64,000 bases of DNA from Catelliglobosispora koreensis DSM 44566 (GTDB lineage: Bacteria > Actinomycetota > Actinomycetes > Mycobacteriales > Micromonosporaceae): the NCBI RefSeq assembly GCF_000379685.1, contig NZ_KB903291.1, positions 248,001-312,000 of the forward strand, given 5' to 3'. Below the pieces are notes generated by a model, which had not been told where the DNA came from, did not search any database, and was given only the letters and a program-made list of their open reading frames with translations. The translations under genes and the position numbers were made by a program. Positions 17,180-25,386 of the stretch are shown piece after piece (positions within the stretch are counted from its first letter, which is position 1; each line of letters begins with the position of its first letter).

Positions 17180-17373
17180 AGGATCGGCACGAACCCGTCG
17201 CGATCATCGTCCCCTACAGCATCGCCCTCAATCTGACCGAAGGGATGCGCACCGCCTACGAGTTGTTTCGCGACGTGGGCCTGGACTGCACCTGCATCGC
17301 CGGCCGCTACGTGCGGTCGGCGATGCTGGCCGCCGAACGCGTCCACAGCCTGCGGAACCGGCGTGCGTCGTGA
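17176..17373 (+). CDS. Hypothetical small protein, 65 aa
   Basis: A GTG start inside the upstream stop codon and a stop inside the downstream start, so three genes in a row are coupled by 4-base overlaps. The product has a central helix (IALNLTEGMRTAYELFRDVGLDC) and no recognised motif. Confidence 0.6.
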   Translation: MKDRHEPVAIIVPYSIALNLTEGMRTAYELFRDVGLDCTCIAGRYVRSAMLAAERVHSLRNRRAS

Positions 17374-17588
17374 CCACCCGCCGTGCCCTGCTGAGCGTCG
17401 CCGCCGCCGCCGCGCTCATCGTGGCGGCGGTCCGGCAAACCGTCCCCGGTGAGCAGTGCTGCCAGTTCGATCACGACTTGAATATGCATGCCCTGGACTG
17501 CCCTGACTGCCTCGCCCTCACGTGCGATGACTGCAACGCGGGGCCGGGCGAAGAATGCGACTTTGGCTGCTCGTCCTACTGGCGCTAG
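17370..17588 (+). CDS. Small Cys-rich protein with N-terminal hydrophobic segment
   Basis: A 72-aa GTG-started protein. MTTRRALLSVAAAAALIVAAV is a signal-peptide or membrane-anchor-like start. It is followed by a domain with ten cysteines (CCQF, CPDC, CDDC, CDFGC). It could be exported and disulphide-linked or bind metal. No family is recognised. It is the last gene of the coupled three-gene set. Confidence 0.55.
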   Translation: MTTRRALLSVAAAAALIVAAVRQTVPGEQCCQFDHDLNMHALDCPDCLALTCDDCNAGPGEECDFGCSSYWR

Positions 17589-18081
17589 GTCACACACCCC
17601 TCCAGCACCCAGGGCACACGCGCGGGCCGCTCCCGAATCCGGATCGCAGCCCTGTGGGGCGCGGCGCCCGGCAGCTCATGCCGCTGCGATACCGGCGGCG
17701 GCCGTGGTGGCTCCGAAGTCTTTGCCCCGCCAGGAGCGTCCGTCGTCTGGGCTGCCGGTGCCGCGCCGAAGCTGACGGTCGTGGTGGTGGCGCAGTTCCT
17801 CCAGGGTCGTGGCCGCGTGGTGTGTCGGGGGCCGTGCCTGGCCCGTGGTGCACGGCTGCCAGCGCGATCGAGACAGAACCGCCCGGCTGCGGCAAGGCCG
17901 CCGTGGCGGAAAACATCTTGGCCGGCTGCGCCGGCGCTGCGCTGCCACAGATCTTTTCCTTGGCGTCCTTGACCTCATCTCGGTCGGCCCCGTCCCCGAG
18001 CGGCTGTCAGCGCGGCAACCCCGGGACCAGACCCGGCAGGCACCGCCGCACCACGCGTGACCCCGACCCTGGAGGAACACC
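17589..18081. other. Non-coding region, about 490 bases
   Basis: Open frames here give only low-complexity Arg/Pro/Ala translations without ribosome binding sites. I see no gene. GC-rich self-complementary stretches are present but no single strong stem; an RNA gene cannot be excluded. Confidence 0.4.
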
Positions 18082-18243
18082 ATGCGCCACCACAACACGC
18101 CCATCAGCTTCCGCCGCCGTGGCACCGGCATCCCCTCCGCCGGCCGCAGGTTCGTCCTGGCCGGGCAGAAAGACTTCTACGACCCCACCAACCCGGCCGA
18201 CGACGCCGAGTACCGCATCGTCATGAGCTACACCGGTCGCTAA
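18082..18243 (+). CDS. Hypothetical small protein, 53 aa
   Basis: ATG six bases after GGAGG (18071-18075). The product is basic at the N-terminus (MRHHNTPISFRRRG) and acidic later (NPADDAEYRIVMSYTGR). There is no known family. It is supported by the ideal ribosome binding site and a terminator-like hairpin directly after the stop. Confidence 0.55.
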   Translation: MRHHNTPISFRRRGTGIPSAGRRFVLAGQKDFYDPTNPADDAEYRIVMSYTGR

Positions 18244-18258
18244 ATCACGCGCGCCCGC

Positions 18259-18288
18259 AGGGCCGGACCCTTCTTCGGGTTCGGCCCT
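18259..18288 (+). terminator. Hairpin terminator
   Basis: A 12-bp stem with one G-T pair, 18259-18270 with 18277-18288, 6-base loop, followed by TT. Confidence 0.6.
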
Positions 18289-18351
18289 TTCGTGTGCCCT
18301 TCTGTTCGCCGCGTCGCCACCGGCTCGCCCACACCAAGGAGCTGAAACCCT

Positions 18352-18630
18352 GTGCCCAGCCTGCGCATGTTTCTCGACCTCGCCACCAGCCATCTACCCG
18401 AAGACGTCTTCCAGGACCTCGGTGGTATCAAGGGCGTCACTGCTCATGGCACCGCGTACGGGTGGCTGATGTGGGTACCGCCCAACCCGGACGAGCACGC
18501 CGGGGACTACCCGGCGATCCCCGGTGAGGTTCTGGTAGTCCAGCGGTACGCGCGGTCGCACGGCTGCGACTACGTGCTGTTCGACAACTCCGCCGACACC
18601 GACCCGCTACTTCCGGCCTGGGACTGGTAG
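18352..18630 (+). CDS. DUF5983-like hypothetical protein
   Basis: A 92-aa GTG-started protein with AAGGAG ten bases upstream. The start LRMFLDLATSHLPEDVFQDL and the later HGTAYGWLMWVP recall DUF5983, a small plasmid-associated family of unknown function; this is a moderate match from memory. It is the last + strand gene before a convergent gene pair. Confidence 0.65.
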   Translation: MPSLRMFLDLATSHLPEDVFQDLGGIKGVTAHGTAYGWLMWVPPNPDEHAGDYPAIPGEVLVVQRYARSHGCDYVLFDNSADTDPLLPAWDW

Positions 18631-18660
18631 TGGCTATGTGGTAGCGACCCCTGGGTGTGA

Positions 18661-18694
18661 CGAAGGCCGGAACCTTTGCAGGGTCCGGCCTTCG
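18661..18694. terminator. Bidirectional terminator between convergent genes
   Basis: Stem CGAAGGCCGG (18661-18670) with CCGGCCTTCG (18685-18694), extended by a few bases across one bulge. It lies between the stop at 18630 and the stop of the minus-strand gene at 18715. Confidence 0.65.
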
Positions 18695-18714
18695 TCTCGT
18701 GTCGTTATCGTTGC

Positions 18715-19080
18715 TCAGGTGTCCGGGGTACCGCCTGCCGCGCGGGCCAGCGCCGCCCGCACACCGGACACCGGCAGCCCGGTCATCGTCGCGATCTCCA
18801 CCACCGGCTCGCCCAAGGTTTTCAGTTTCACCAGGGCCAAGTCTGCTTCGCCTTCCAGCGCAACGGCTTCGGCTGCCGCGTCTGCCAGAATCTTCTGCGC
18901 TTTCGTTTCCGCATCGGCGCGGACCTGTTCGGCCCGGCCGGAACGGTCGAAGAAGATCCCGACCGTCGCCTCCACGTCCTTCTCGTGAGCCGCCAATCGT
19001 GCGAGCCTCGCCGCTCGCACCTCCGACGCTTTACGCGCCGCCATCCGGTTCACACCCGCGCCATTCTGTCGTTTAGTCAT
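18715..19080 (-). CDS. Putative relaxosome accessory protein
   Basis: A 121-aa charged, helical protein. It has a basic N-terminus (MTKRQNGAGVNRMAARKASEVR) and a long Ala/Glu-rich central helix likely to form a coiled coil (residues ~45-85). Its C-terminal segment EIATMTGLPVSGVRAALARAAG reads like an HTH. It is transcribed away from the MobF relaxase across an AT-rich gap. Small DNA-binding accessory proteins at exactly this position assist nicking at oriT in many mobilisation systems. The role is inferred from this layout and composition, not from sequence identity. Confidence 0.6.
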   Translation of the reverse strand: MTKRQNGAGVNRMAARKASEVRAARLARLAAHEKDVEATVGIFFDRSGRAEQVRADAETKAQKILADAAAEAVALEGEADLALVKLKTLGEPVVEIATMTGLPVSGVRAALARAAGGTPDT

Positions 19081-19393
19081 GCCACGAAAAGTAGCTATCG
19101 AAAAGCCATTCCGGCAAGGTCAAGTCCTAAATTCAAGACAGATTAAGCCAACTAAAAGCAACGCAAAACCAAACCACCAAAAACCCCGCCAGCACAGCAG
19201 TTTCAGCAGCTAAACCCACTCCCCACCCTCCCAGAAACAAATCACAGACACACCTCTTGCAGATGCTCTTGCCACCGAGAAAAGCGGGCAGGTACTGTGC
19301 CTATTCGCGCACGCGACTAAACGCATTTCCCGCCCGCCGAATTCGATGCAATTCGAGCGGGCACTATCCGGCCCGAAGGGGGTGAGCCATCCA
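19081..19393. other. AT-rich intergenic region, candidate oriT
   Basis: About 310 bases between the divergent accessory gene and the MobF relaxase. Base composition drops sharply compared with flanking DNA around 19081-19260 (runs such as AACTAAAAGCAACGCAAAAC). This is followed by a segment with interrupted inverted repeats (GCGGGC near 19287, TTCGCGCACGCGA, CCCGCCCG near 19330). MobF oriT sites usually lie beside the relaxase gene. No exact nick site can be named. Confidence 0.5.
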
Positions 19394-22300
19394 ATGATGA
19401 CCTTGAAGAAGTTGACCGTCGGAGACGGCTACACCTACCTCACCCGGCACATCGCGGGCGGCGATCAGGACTGGCAGCCCGGCCAGTCCGCCGCCGACTA
19501 CTACACGGCGAAGGGCAACCCGCCCGGCCGCTGGGCCGGCCGCGGGCTCAACGAACTTGGTCTCACCGGGAGCGTGTCCGAAGACCAGATGCGCCACCTG
19601 TTCGGCCAGGGCATGCACCCCGACGCCGACCGGATCATCGCCGACTACCTCGCCCGCCACACCAAGGCCGGGATGACCGAGGAACAACTCGAGAAGCTGT
19701 CGATCAAAGCCGTCCGCGCGGCCACGCTCGGGCGCAGGTTCCCTCAGTACCAGACCCTGGAGGCGTTCGACGCCCGCGTCGAACAGCGCCTCGCCCAGAT
19801 CACCAGCGAGACCGGCCGCGAACCTACCCAGGCCGAAACCGGCCGGATCCGCGCCGAGGAAGCGCGCCGCGCCCGCGCCGGAGTCGCTGGCTACGACCTC
19901 GTTTTCACGCCGGTCAAATCCCTTGTGCTCATTTGGGCCCTCGACGAGCGGCAGTGGGTCCGCGACGCGATCCTCAAGGCGCACGAGCAGGCCCGCGACT
20001 CCGCCCTGGCACTTCTCGAGGAGCACGCCGCCTACACCCGCGCCGGGGACACCGGGCAGGCGCAGGTCGACACCCGCGGCCTGCTCTACGCCGTGTTCGA
20101 CCACTACGACTCCCGCGACGGCGACCCCAATCTCCACAGCCATGTCGTGGTCGCCAACAAGATCCGCGCGGTCGACGGCAGCTGGAAGTCCCTGGACGGA
20201 AGTGCGCTCTACCGGCTCGGTGTCGCCGCGTCCGAGCACTACAACTCCACCATCGAGACCCTGGCCGCCGAATACACCGGCATCTCGTTCGCCGTTCGGC
20301 CGGACACCGAGCACAAGAAGCACCCCGTGCGCGAGGTGCTCGGCATGCCGGTCGACTACATCAAAGGCTTCTCCGCCCGCCGTGGTCGGATCGAGGCCCG
20401 CTACGAGCAACTGGTCGTCGATTTCCGCCGCGCCTACGGCCGCGATCCTGAGAAGCAGGCGGCGTTTTCGCTGGCGGAGCAGGCGAACCTGGACACGCGC
20501 GGCGCTAAACCCAAGCCCCGCTCACTGGCCGGACTGCGCGCAGAGTGGGCGCAGCGGCTGACCGCCGAACACGGTCGCGGTGCTCTGGCTAAGCTCCGCG
20601 CTCTGGTCACTGTCTCCGGGCCGGACGCCGTTGCGGCCCGGCTATCCACAGACTTATCCACAGCCGATATCAGCGGGCTGGCCGAGCAGGCTGTCGGCTG
20701 GGCTGAGCAGTCCCGGTCCACCTGGACGGTGTGGAATCTGCGCGCCGAAGCCGACCGTATGCTGCGCAACCCGTCGCCTGAACTATGGCCTTCCGGTTTT
20801 GTCTTCGCGACCGCCGACGAGCGCACCCGTGTGCTCGAAGCGGTGGTCGCCGAAGCTATCCAGACCGCCTGTGTTCCGGTGACGGTCGAGCCGCAGTTGC
20901 ACGAGCCGGCCATGCTGCGACGAGCCGACGGCGTGTCGGTGTTCCACGCGCACCGGTCGGCGCGCTACACCTCCAAGGAGATCCTGGACGCGGAACAGCG
21001 TCTCCTCACCGCCGCTCGCACCCCCGCGACCGCGGGGCTATCCGCCCTTTCCGTCCACGCAACCCTGGACGGCTATGAAGCCGTACACGCCAAGCAACTC
21101 GACGAAGGCCAGCGGGCGATGGTCGCCGCATTCGCCACCGACCCGCGCCTGATCACCGTCGGACTCGGCCCAGCCGGTTCGGGCAAGACCACCACGATGC
21201 ACGCCTACCAGCACGTCCTGGCCTCCCACGGCATCCGCCTGATCCCCCTCGCCACGTCGGCTGCCGCTGCCGCCGTCCTGTCCAATGACTTGGGCACGCC
21301 CGCCGAGAATGTGCACAAGTTCGTCTACGAGCACCTCACCCACGGCCAGCCACAGCACGGCCACAACGGCAAGATCGACGCGCGAAAGGCGTTCTTCCGG
21401 ATCAACCCCGGTGACGTGATCCTGGTCGACGAGGCCGGGCTGGCGGGCACCCGCAACCTGGATACCCTGCGTGCTTTGGCCGAACAGTATGGGGCGACGA
21501 TCCGGCTGCTGGGTGACTACCGGCAGCTGTCGGCCGTCGAGTCCGGTGGTGCCCTGCGGCTGATCGCCACCGAGGTCGGCGCGACCGAACTCTCCGTTCT
21601 GCACCGCTTCAGCAACCCGGACGAGGCCGCCAACACCCTGGCGTTGCGCGACGGCGACAGCAACGCGCTGGACTTCTACGCCGACCACGGCCGCATCCGC
21701 GGCGGCTCAGCCGAGGCGATGATCGAGCAGGCGTACAACGCCTGGCACGCCGACATTTCCACTGGCCGCAAGTCGCTGATGTCGTCGGCCACCACCCAGG
21801 GCGTGGCCGCCCTGGCGGCCCGCGCCCGCGCCGACCGCGTCGCCGCCGGCCAGGTCGAGCATGATGGCGTCGCGCTGCACGACGGCAACCGGGCAGGGGT
21901 CGGGGACTGGATCGTCACCCGCGACAACGACCGCACCCTGACCTGCCACCGCGGCAAAGACTGGGTCCGCAACGGCGAATCCTGGACCGTCACCGCCCGC
22001 AACCAAGACGGCAGCCTGCGCGTGCAGCACATGGGCCACGGTGGCACCCTCACCCTGCCCGCCGACTACGTGGCCACCCGCGTCGAGCTGCTCTACGCCA
22101 CCACCACCCACCGCGCCCAAGGCGCCACCGTGGACACCGCCCACGCCCTGATCACTGACGACATGACCCGAGAAAACCTTTACGTCGCCGCCACCCGGGC
22201 CAAGCACTGCACCACCCTCTACGCCGTCACCCACCGCATCCTGCCCCTGGATGAGGACGACCGGCTCGACCGCACCGTCTACGACCGCCACGGCCGCGCC

Positions 22301-23911
22301 GCCCGCGAAATCCTCGAGACCGTCCTGGCCAACGAAGGCACCGAAGCCTCCGCAACCGAAGCCATTGCCCAAGCCCAGGACAAGGCCCGCTCACTCGCGA
22401 CGTTGCTGCCGCGGCTGCGCTACTCCGCCGAACTGGTCGACGTACAGCGCCTGGCCGACCTGGTCACCCGGGTGCTGCCAGACGACGCGTGCACCGTGCT
22501 GGCCGACCCGTCCTGGCCCACGACCATGCGGGCCCTGCGCGCGGTCGAAGCCCAAGGCTGGGACCTCCAGCAGGTCCTCGCCGGCACCGCCCGCCGCGGT
22601 CCGCTGTCCGGCACCAACGACCCTGCCGAGCTGCTCGCCTGGCGCGCCCGCGACTTCATCGACGGCCGCCTGCCCACCCCAGCTCTCGCCCAGCCCACCG
22701 CAGCCGACGCAGCACGGTACGCCGCGCTCGTGGAGGCGCACTTGCCCGCCACAACTACACCGTTCACCGCCGACGAAGGAGTCAGAACACCGCGCGCCCT
22801 GCACACCGACCCCGCCACCGGACGCCTGGACTACGCCAAGATCCTCGGCATGGTCGTCGGCGGGCACGACGCCGCCCGCGCCACCACCGAGCTCGCGTGG
22901 CCGTCGCTGGTCGCCGCCGTCCGGCGCGCCGAGAACGCCGGACATGACCCGATCACCGTCATCGCCCAGGCCGCTGTTCAGCGTCCCCTTCATGACGCAC
23001 GGTCGGTATCCGAAACCCTCACCTGGCGCATCAACCGCCAGGCCACCAACCAGCCGATCCCCGCTACCGAGCAGCCCGCCGACGCGTGGCGCGCGCTGGC
23101 GTGGACGCTCAAAGCAGCAGAGAACAACGGCGTCGCGGCCGACGATCTGCTGCGCACCGCACCCACCGGATCAGACCTGCACGCGCTGCGCTCACACGTC
23201 CAGCGCCTCACCGCACCCGCCCCACAGCACGGTGTCCTGCCCTGGGAAACCCCACTCCCGGCAGCAATCCCGACCGCGTTCTCCGAACACATCAGCACCA
23301 CCACGGCCCTGGTCGACGACCGCGTCCACGAGCTGACCACCCGAGCCCTCACCGAGCAACCAGCCTGGCTGGCCGGACTCGGCACCCTGCCCACCGACCC
23401 CGCCCACGCAGAACAGTGGGTGCAAGCTGTCGGGATCGTCGCCGCCTACCGCGACCAGCACCACATCACCATCGACCGCGCCGACCAGCCCCTCGGCACC
23501 TACATCCCAGAGACCTCCGCCGCCCACGACGCCTACCTGCACGCCGCCAATGCACTCCTTACCGCCCGCCACCCCGGCACCGATCCGGCCGATCCGCTGG
23601 TCGCCCTGGTCACCGCCGACGTCTACCACGCCCTGCCCACCGAACAGCGCGACCAGGTGGCCCAAGCCGTCGCAGCCGGCCTCGGCGGCGACTGGCTAGG
23701 ACCCCGCCACGGCAACGCCGACACCCTCCTGGCGGCACCCGTCTACACCACCCATCTACATGCCGAGATGGTCCGCCGCGGCCTGCTCACCGAGACACCA
23801 ACCCTTGCGGCAAAACCGGAAACCGCAGCAGCAACTCCCGCCACCCAGGTGCTGATGGAAGCACCGATGGAATACCACCAGGCCCAGCCCGACGTCACCA
23901 TCACCTACTGA
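19394..23911 (+). CDS. MobF-family conjugative relaxase-helicase
   Basis: A 1505-aa TrwC/TraI/TraA-type relaxase. The N-terminal ~300 residues form the relaxase domain. Candidate catalytic Tyr13 or Tyr15 lies in GDGYTYLTRHI, AADYYTAKGNPPGRWAGRG is near 35-50, and the metal-binding histidine motif is in DHYDSRDGDPNLHSHVVV near 240-252. It nicks oriT, binds the 5' end and pilots the strand. A RecD-like superfamily 1 helicase follows, with Walker A GPAGSGKTTT near 592-600, VILVDEAG near 676 and GDYRQL near 710, and a C-terminal motif TTHRAQGATVDTAHA near 905. The last ~500 residues are Ala/Thr/Pro-rich and unrecognised. ATG at 19394 is chosen because AAGGGGGTGAG precedes it and the family starts right before the Tyr motif. 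Confidence 0.95.
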   Translation: MMTLKKLTVGDGYTYLTRHIAGGDQDWQPGQSAADYYTAKGNPPGRWAGRGLNELGLTGSVSEDQMRHLFGQGMHPDADRIIADYLARHTKAGMTEEQLEKLSIKAVRAATLGRRFPQYQTLEAFDARVEQRLAQITSETGREPTQAETGRIRAEEARRARAGVAGYDLVFTPVKSLVLIWALDERQWVRDAILKAHEQARDSALALLEEHAAYTRAGDTGQAQVDTRGLLYAVFDHYDSRDGDPNLHSHVVVANKIRAVDGSWKSLDGSALYRLGVAASEHYNSTIETLAAEYTGISFAVRPDTEHKKHPVREVLGMPVDYIKGFSARRGRIEARYEQLVVDFRRAYGRDPEKQAAFSLAEQANLDTRGAKPKPRSLAGLRAEWAQRLTAEHGRGALAKLRALVTVSGPDAVAARLSTDLSTADISGLAEQAVGWAEQSRSTWTVWNLRAEADRMLRNPSPELWPSGFVFATADERTRVLEAVVAEAIQTACVPVTVEPQLHEPAMLRRADGVSVFHAHRSARYTSKEILDAEQRLLTAARTPATAGLSALSVHATLDGYEAVHAKQLDEGQRAMVAAFATDPRLITVGLGPAGSGKTTTMHAYQHVLASHGIRLIPLATSAAAAAVLSNDLGTPAENVHKFVYEHLTHGQPQHGHNGKIDARKAFFRINPGDVILVDEAGLAGTRNLDTLRALAEQYGATIRLLGDYRQLSAVESGGALRLIATEVGATELSVLHRFSNPDEAANTLALRDGDSNALDFYADHGRIRGGSAEAMIEQAYNAWHADISTGRKSLMSSATTQGVAALAARARADRVAAGQVEHDGVALHDGNRAGVGDWIVTRDNDRTLTCHRGKDWVRNGESWTVTARNQDGSLRVQHMGHGGTLTLPADYVATRVELLYATTTHRAQGATVDTAHALITDDMTRENLYVAATRAKHCTTLYAVTHRILPLDEDDRLDRTVYDRHGRAAREILETVLANEGTEASATEAIAQAQDKARSLATLLPRLRYSAELVDVQRLADLVTRVLPDDACTVLADPSWPTTMRALRAVEAQGWDLQQVLAGTARRGPLSGTNDPAELLAWRARDFIDGRLPTPALAQPTAADAARYAALVEAHLPATTTPFTADEGVRTPRALHTDPATGRLDYAKILGMVVGGHDAARATTELAWPSLVAAVRRAENAGHDPITVIAQAAVQRPLHDARSVSETLTWRINRQATNQPIPATEQPADAWRALAWTLKAAENNGVAADDLLRTAPTGSDLHALRSHVQRLTAPAPQHGVLPWETPLPAAIPTAFSEHISTTTALVDDRVHELTTRALTEQPAWLAGLGTLPTDPAHAEQWVQAVGIVAAYRDQHHITIDRADQPLGTYIPETSAAHDAYLHAANALLTARHPGTDPADPLVALVTADVYHALPTEQRDQVAQAVAAGLGGDWLGPRHGNADTLLAAPVYTTHLHAEMVRRGLLTETPTLAAKPETAAATPATQVLMEAPMEYHQAQPDVTITY
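20642..20662 (+). repeat. Two DnaA-box-like 9-mers inside the relaxase gene
   Basis: CTATCCACA (20642-20650) and the consensus DnaA box TTATCCACA (20654-20662) lie 12 bases apart in the same orientation. They encode part of ARLSTDLSTADIS, so chance is possible. Confidence 0.3.
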
Positions 23912-23958
23912 CCCAAACCGCCTTGCGCATAGTGCAGGGCACCAGACCTGCCCACGTC

Positions 23959-23987
23959 GAAGGCCGCGCGAATCCCGCGCGGCCTTC
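23959..23987 (+). terminator. Terminator-like hairpin after the relaxase gene
   Basis: A perfect 12-bp stem GAAGGCCGCGCG (23959-23970) with CGCGCGGCCTTC (23976-23987), 5-base loop. Confidence 0.6.
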
Positions 23988-24018
23988 ACCTATATCCGCA
24001 GCGATCAAGGAGCCGATC

Positions 24019-24372
24019 ATGGACACACCCTGGGGCACCGCCCAATCCGTCCGAGTCATCGCCGAAGGCATCGTCGAGGTCACCACCGCCTCCCACGGCG
24101 GCATCCGCTTGCACCCCGCCCGCAACGCCTCGGTCCCCGCACCGTTCCGCGACCGCGACGGCTGGTACGAGGAAGACGCCGAATGGGCGTTCGTCGCCCT
24201 GACCTTCGCCGAGTTCTTCGACCCCGATCACGTCCAGTACGCCCACCTGCTCGCCGCCCGTTACTACGCCGAGAAATACATCGAGGTCTACGGGGCCGAT
24301 CAGCAGCAACAGATCATGCGCGACGAAGAAGCCATCCGCGCCCGCCTAGCGGTGCCACGGGAACTCCGATGA
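24019..24372 (+). CDS. DUF7007-like hypothetical protein
   Basis: A 117-aa protein with AAGGAG five bases before ATG. The block TPWGTAQSVRVIAEGIVEVTTASHGGIRLHPARN, followed by GWYEEDAEWAFVALTFAEFF, matches the pattern I associate with DUF7007, a domain of unknown function in plasmid proteins. The C-terminal ~45 residues form an acidic helix. Its stop overlaps the next start (ATGA). Confidence 0.65.
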   Translation: MDTPWGTAQSVRVIAEGIVEVTTASHGGIRLHPARNASVPAPFRDRDGWYEEDAEWAFVALTFAEFFDPDHVQYAHLLAARYYAEKYIEVYGADQQQQIMRDEEAIRARLAVPRELR

Positions 24373-25084
24373 CCACGCACATCGTGCAATACAGCGGCGG
24401 AATAGGCAGCTGGGCCACCGCCATGCGCGTTGCCCAGCAGCACGGCACCGACAACATGATCCTCCTGATAGCCGACTCGCGCGCCGAAGACGCCGACCTC
24501 TGGCGATTTGTCGCCGACAGCTCCGCGCATCTGGGCCTGGAACCGGTAATCGTCGCCGACGGCCGCACACCCTGGCAGGTGTTCGCCGACCAGCGCTACC
24601 TCGGCAATGCCTGGATAGCGCCGTGCACCTACCACCTCAAACAGAAACCCTGCCGCCGCTGGCTGGAAGCAAACCACGACCCCAGCAACACGATCCTTTA
24701 CGTCGGCATCGACGCCTCCGAGCAACGCCGCACCCACGCGATCACTAAGGCATGGCAGCCGTGGAAGGTGGAGTTCCCGATGTGCGAACCACCGTATTTG
24801 AGCAAGGAACAGATGCTCGACTGGGGGCCCGCGCCGAAGGCCTCCGACCACCACGTATGTACGCCGAAGGCTTCTCCCACAACAATTGCGCCGGTATGTG
24901 TGTAAGAGCGGGCCAGCGGCAGTGGCTACACCTCCTGAAGGTTCATCCGCCGCGATTCGCATACGCCGAAGCGATGGAGAACCGACTACGTACGCAACTT
25001 GGCGATGTCGCGATCCTGAAAAGGAAGCTCAAGGGCGTTGCCTCGCCGCTGACACTTGCCCAGCTTCGTCAGTCGGCACCGTAA
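24369..25084 (+). pseudogene. PAPS-reductase-like (PP-loop) gene with a frameshift
   Basis: The first frame (24369-24905) encodes the N-terminal part of an adenine-nucleotide α-hydrolase of the PAPS reductase fold: PP-loop QYSGGIGSWA near residue 7, then LLIADSRAEDADLWRF, PCTYHLKQKPCRRW and LYVGIDASEQRR. After MLDWG the family continues in the next frame with LRPPRMYAEGFSHNNCAGMC and QWLHLLKVHPPRFAYAEAMENRL, ending at 25084. Restoring one G to the GGGGG run near 24827 would join both parts. It is thus a single-base deletion or a homopolymer sequencing error. The intact protein would be ~235 aa and would activate or transfer sulphur or handle an adenylated substrate; the substrate is unknown. 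ATGA overlap with the gene before. Confidence 0.75.
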
Positions 25085-25095
25085 GGTCTGGCCAC

Positions 25096-25386
25096 CTAGT
25101 CTCCGAGATCAACCGGTCCACCTTCGCCGTTCTTCGGTTTGAGGACGAGGCTCACGCGGTGTGCCGACTCGACAGTTCGGCCTAGTGACCCTCCGGCCTC
25201 GACCACCCAAACCTTCAATGCCGCTTCAGCGGAACGCTCCCTCGAAACAGTGACGCTGAATTCCAGTTCGACCGGGCCGAGTTCGAACGGCATTTCAGAT
25301 CCTTGGCCGCGACGCTGAGCCGTAAGCAGTTCTCGCCGGATCGCATCGATGGCTTCCGCCAGCTCGAGTCCGTCTTTCTCACTCAT
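25096..25386 (-). CDS. Trypco2-type trypsin co-occurring protein
   Basis: A 96-aa protein beginning MSEKDGLELAEAIDAIRREL, followed by a β-rich domain (FELGPVELEFSVTVSRERSAEAALKVWVVEAGG). This is the layout of the trypsin-co-occurring domain 2 (trypco2) family, small partners of trypsin-like protease/NTPase proteins in predicted prokaryotic conflict systems. Its ATG overlaps the stop of the protease/NTPase gene (ATGA), so the two are made together. A Met five codons upstream is also in frame but lies inside the preceding gene. A partner or regulator role is inferred from the family. Confidence 0.75.
   Translation of the reverse strand: MSEKDGLELAEAIDAIRRELLTAQRRGQGSEMPFELGPVELEFSVTVSRERSAEAALKVWVVEAGGSLGRTVESAHRVSLVLKPKNGEGGPVDLGD

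Noticed and set aside
17555-18226. 223-codon frame over the non-coding gap at 17.6-18.1 kb
   Set aside because: Low-complexity translation, no start with a ribosome binding site, and it overlaps the better supported 53-aa gene.
22251-23336. 361-aa frame shifted within the relaxase C-terminal region
   Set aside because: A Pro/Ser/Arg-rich translation typical of an off-frame reading of Ala/Thr-rich high-GC coding sequence.
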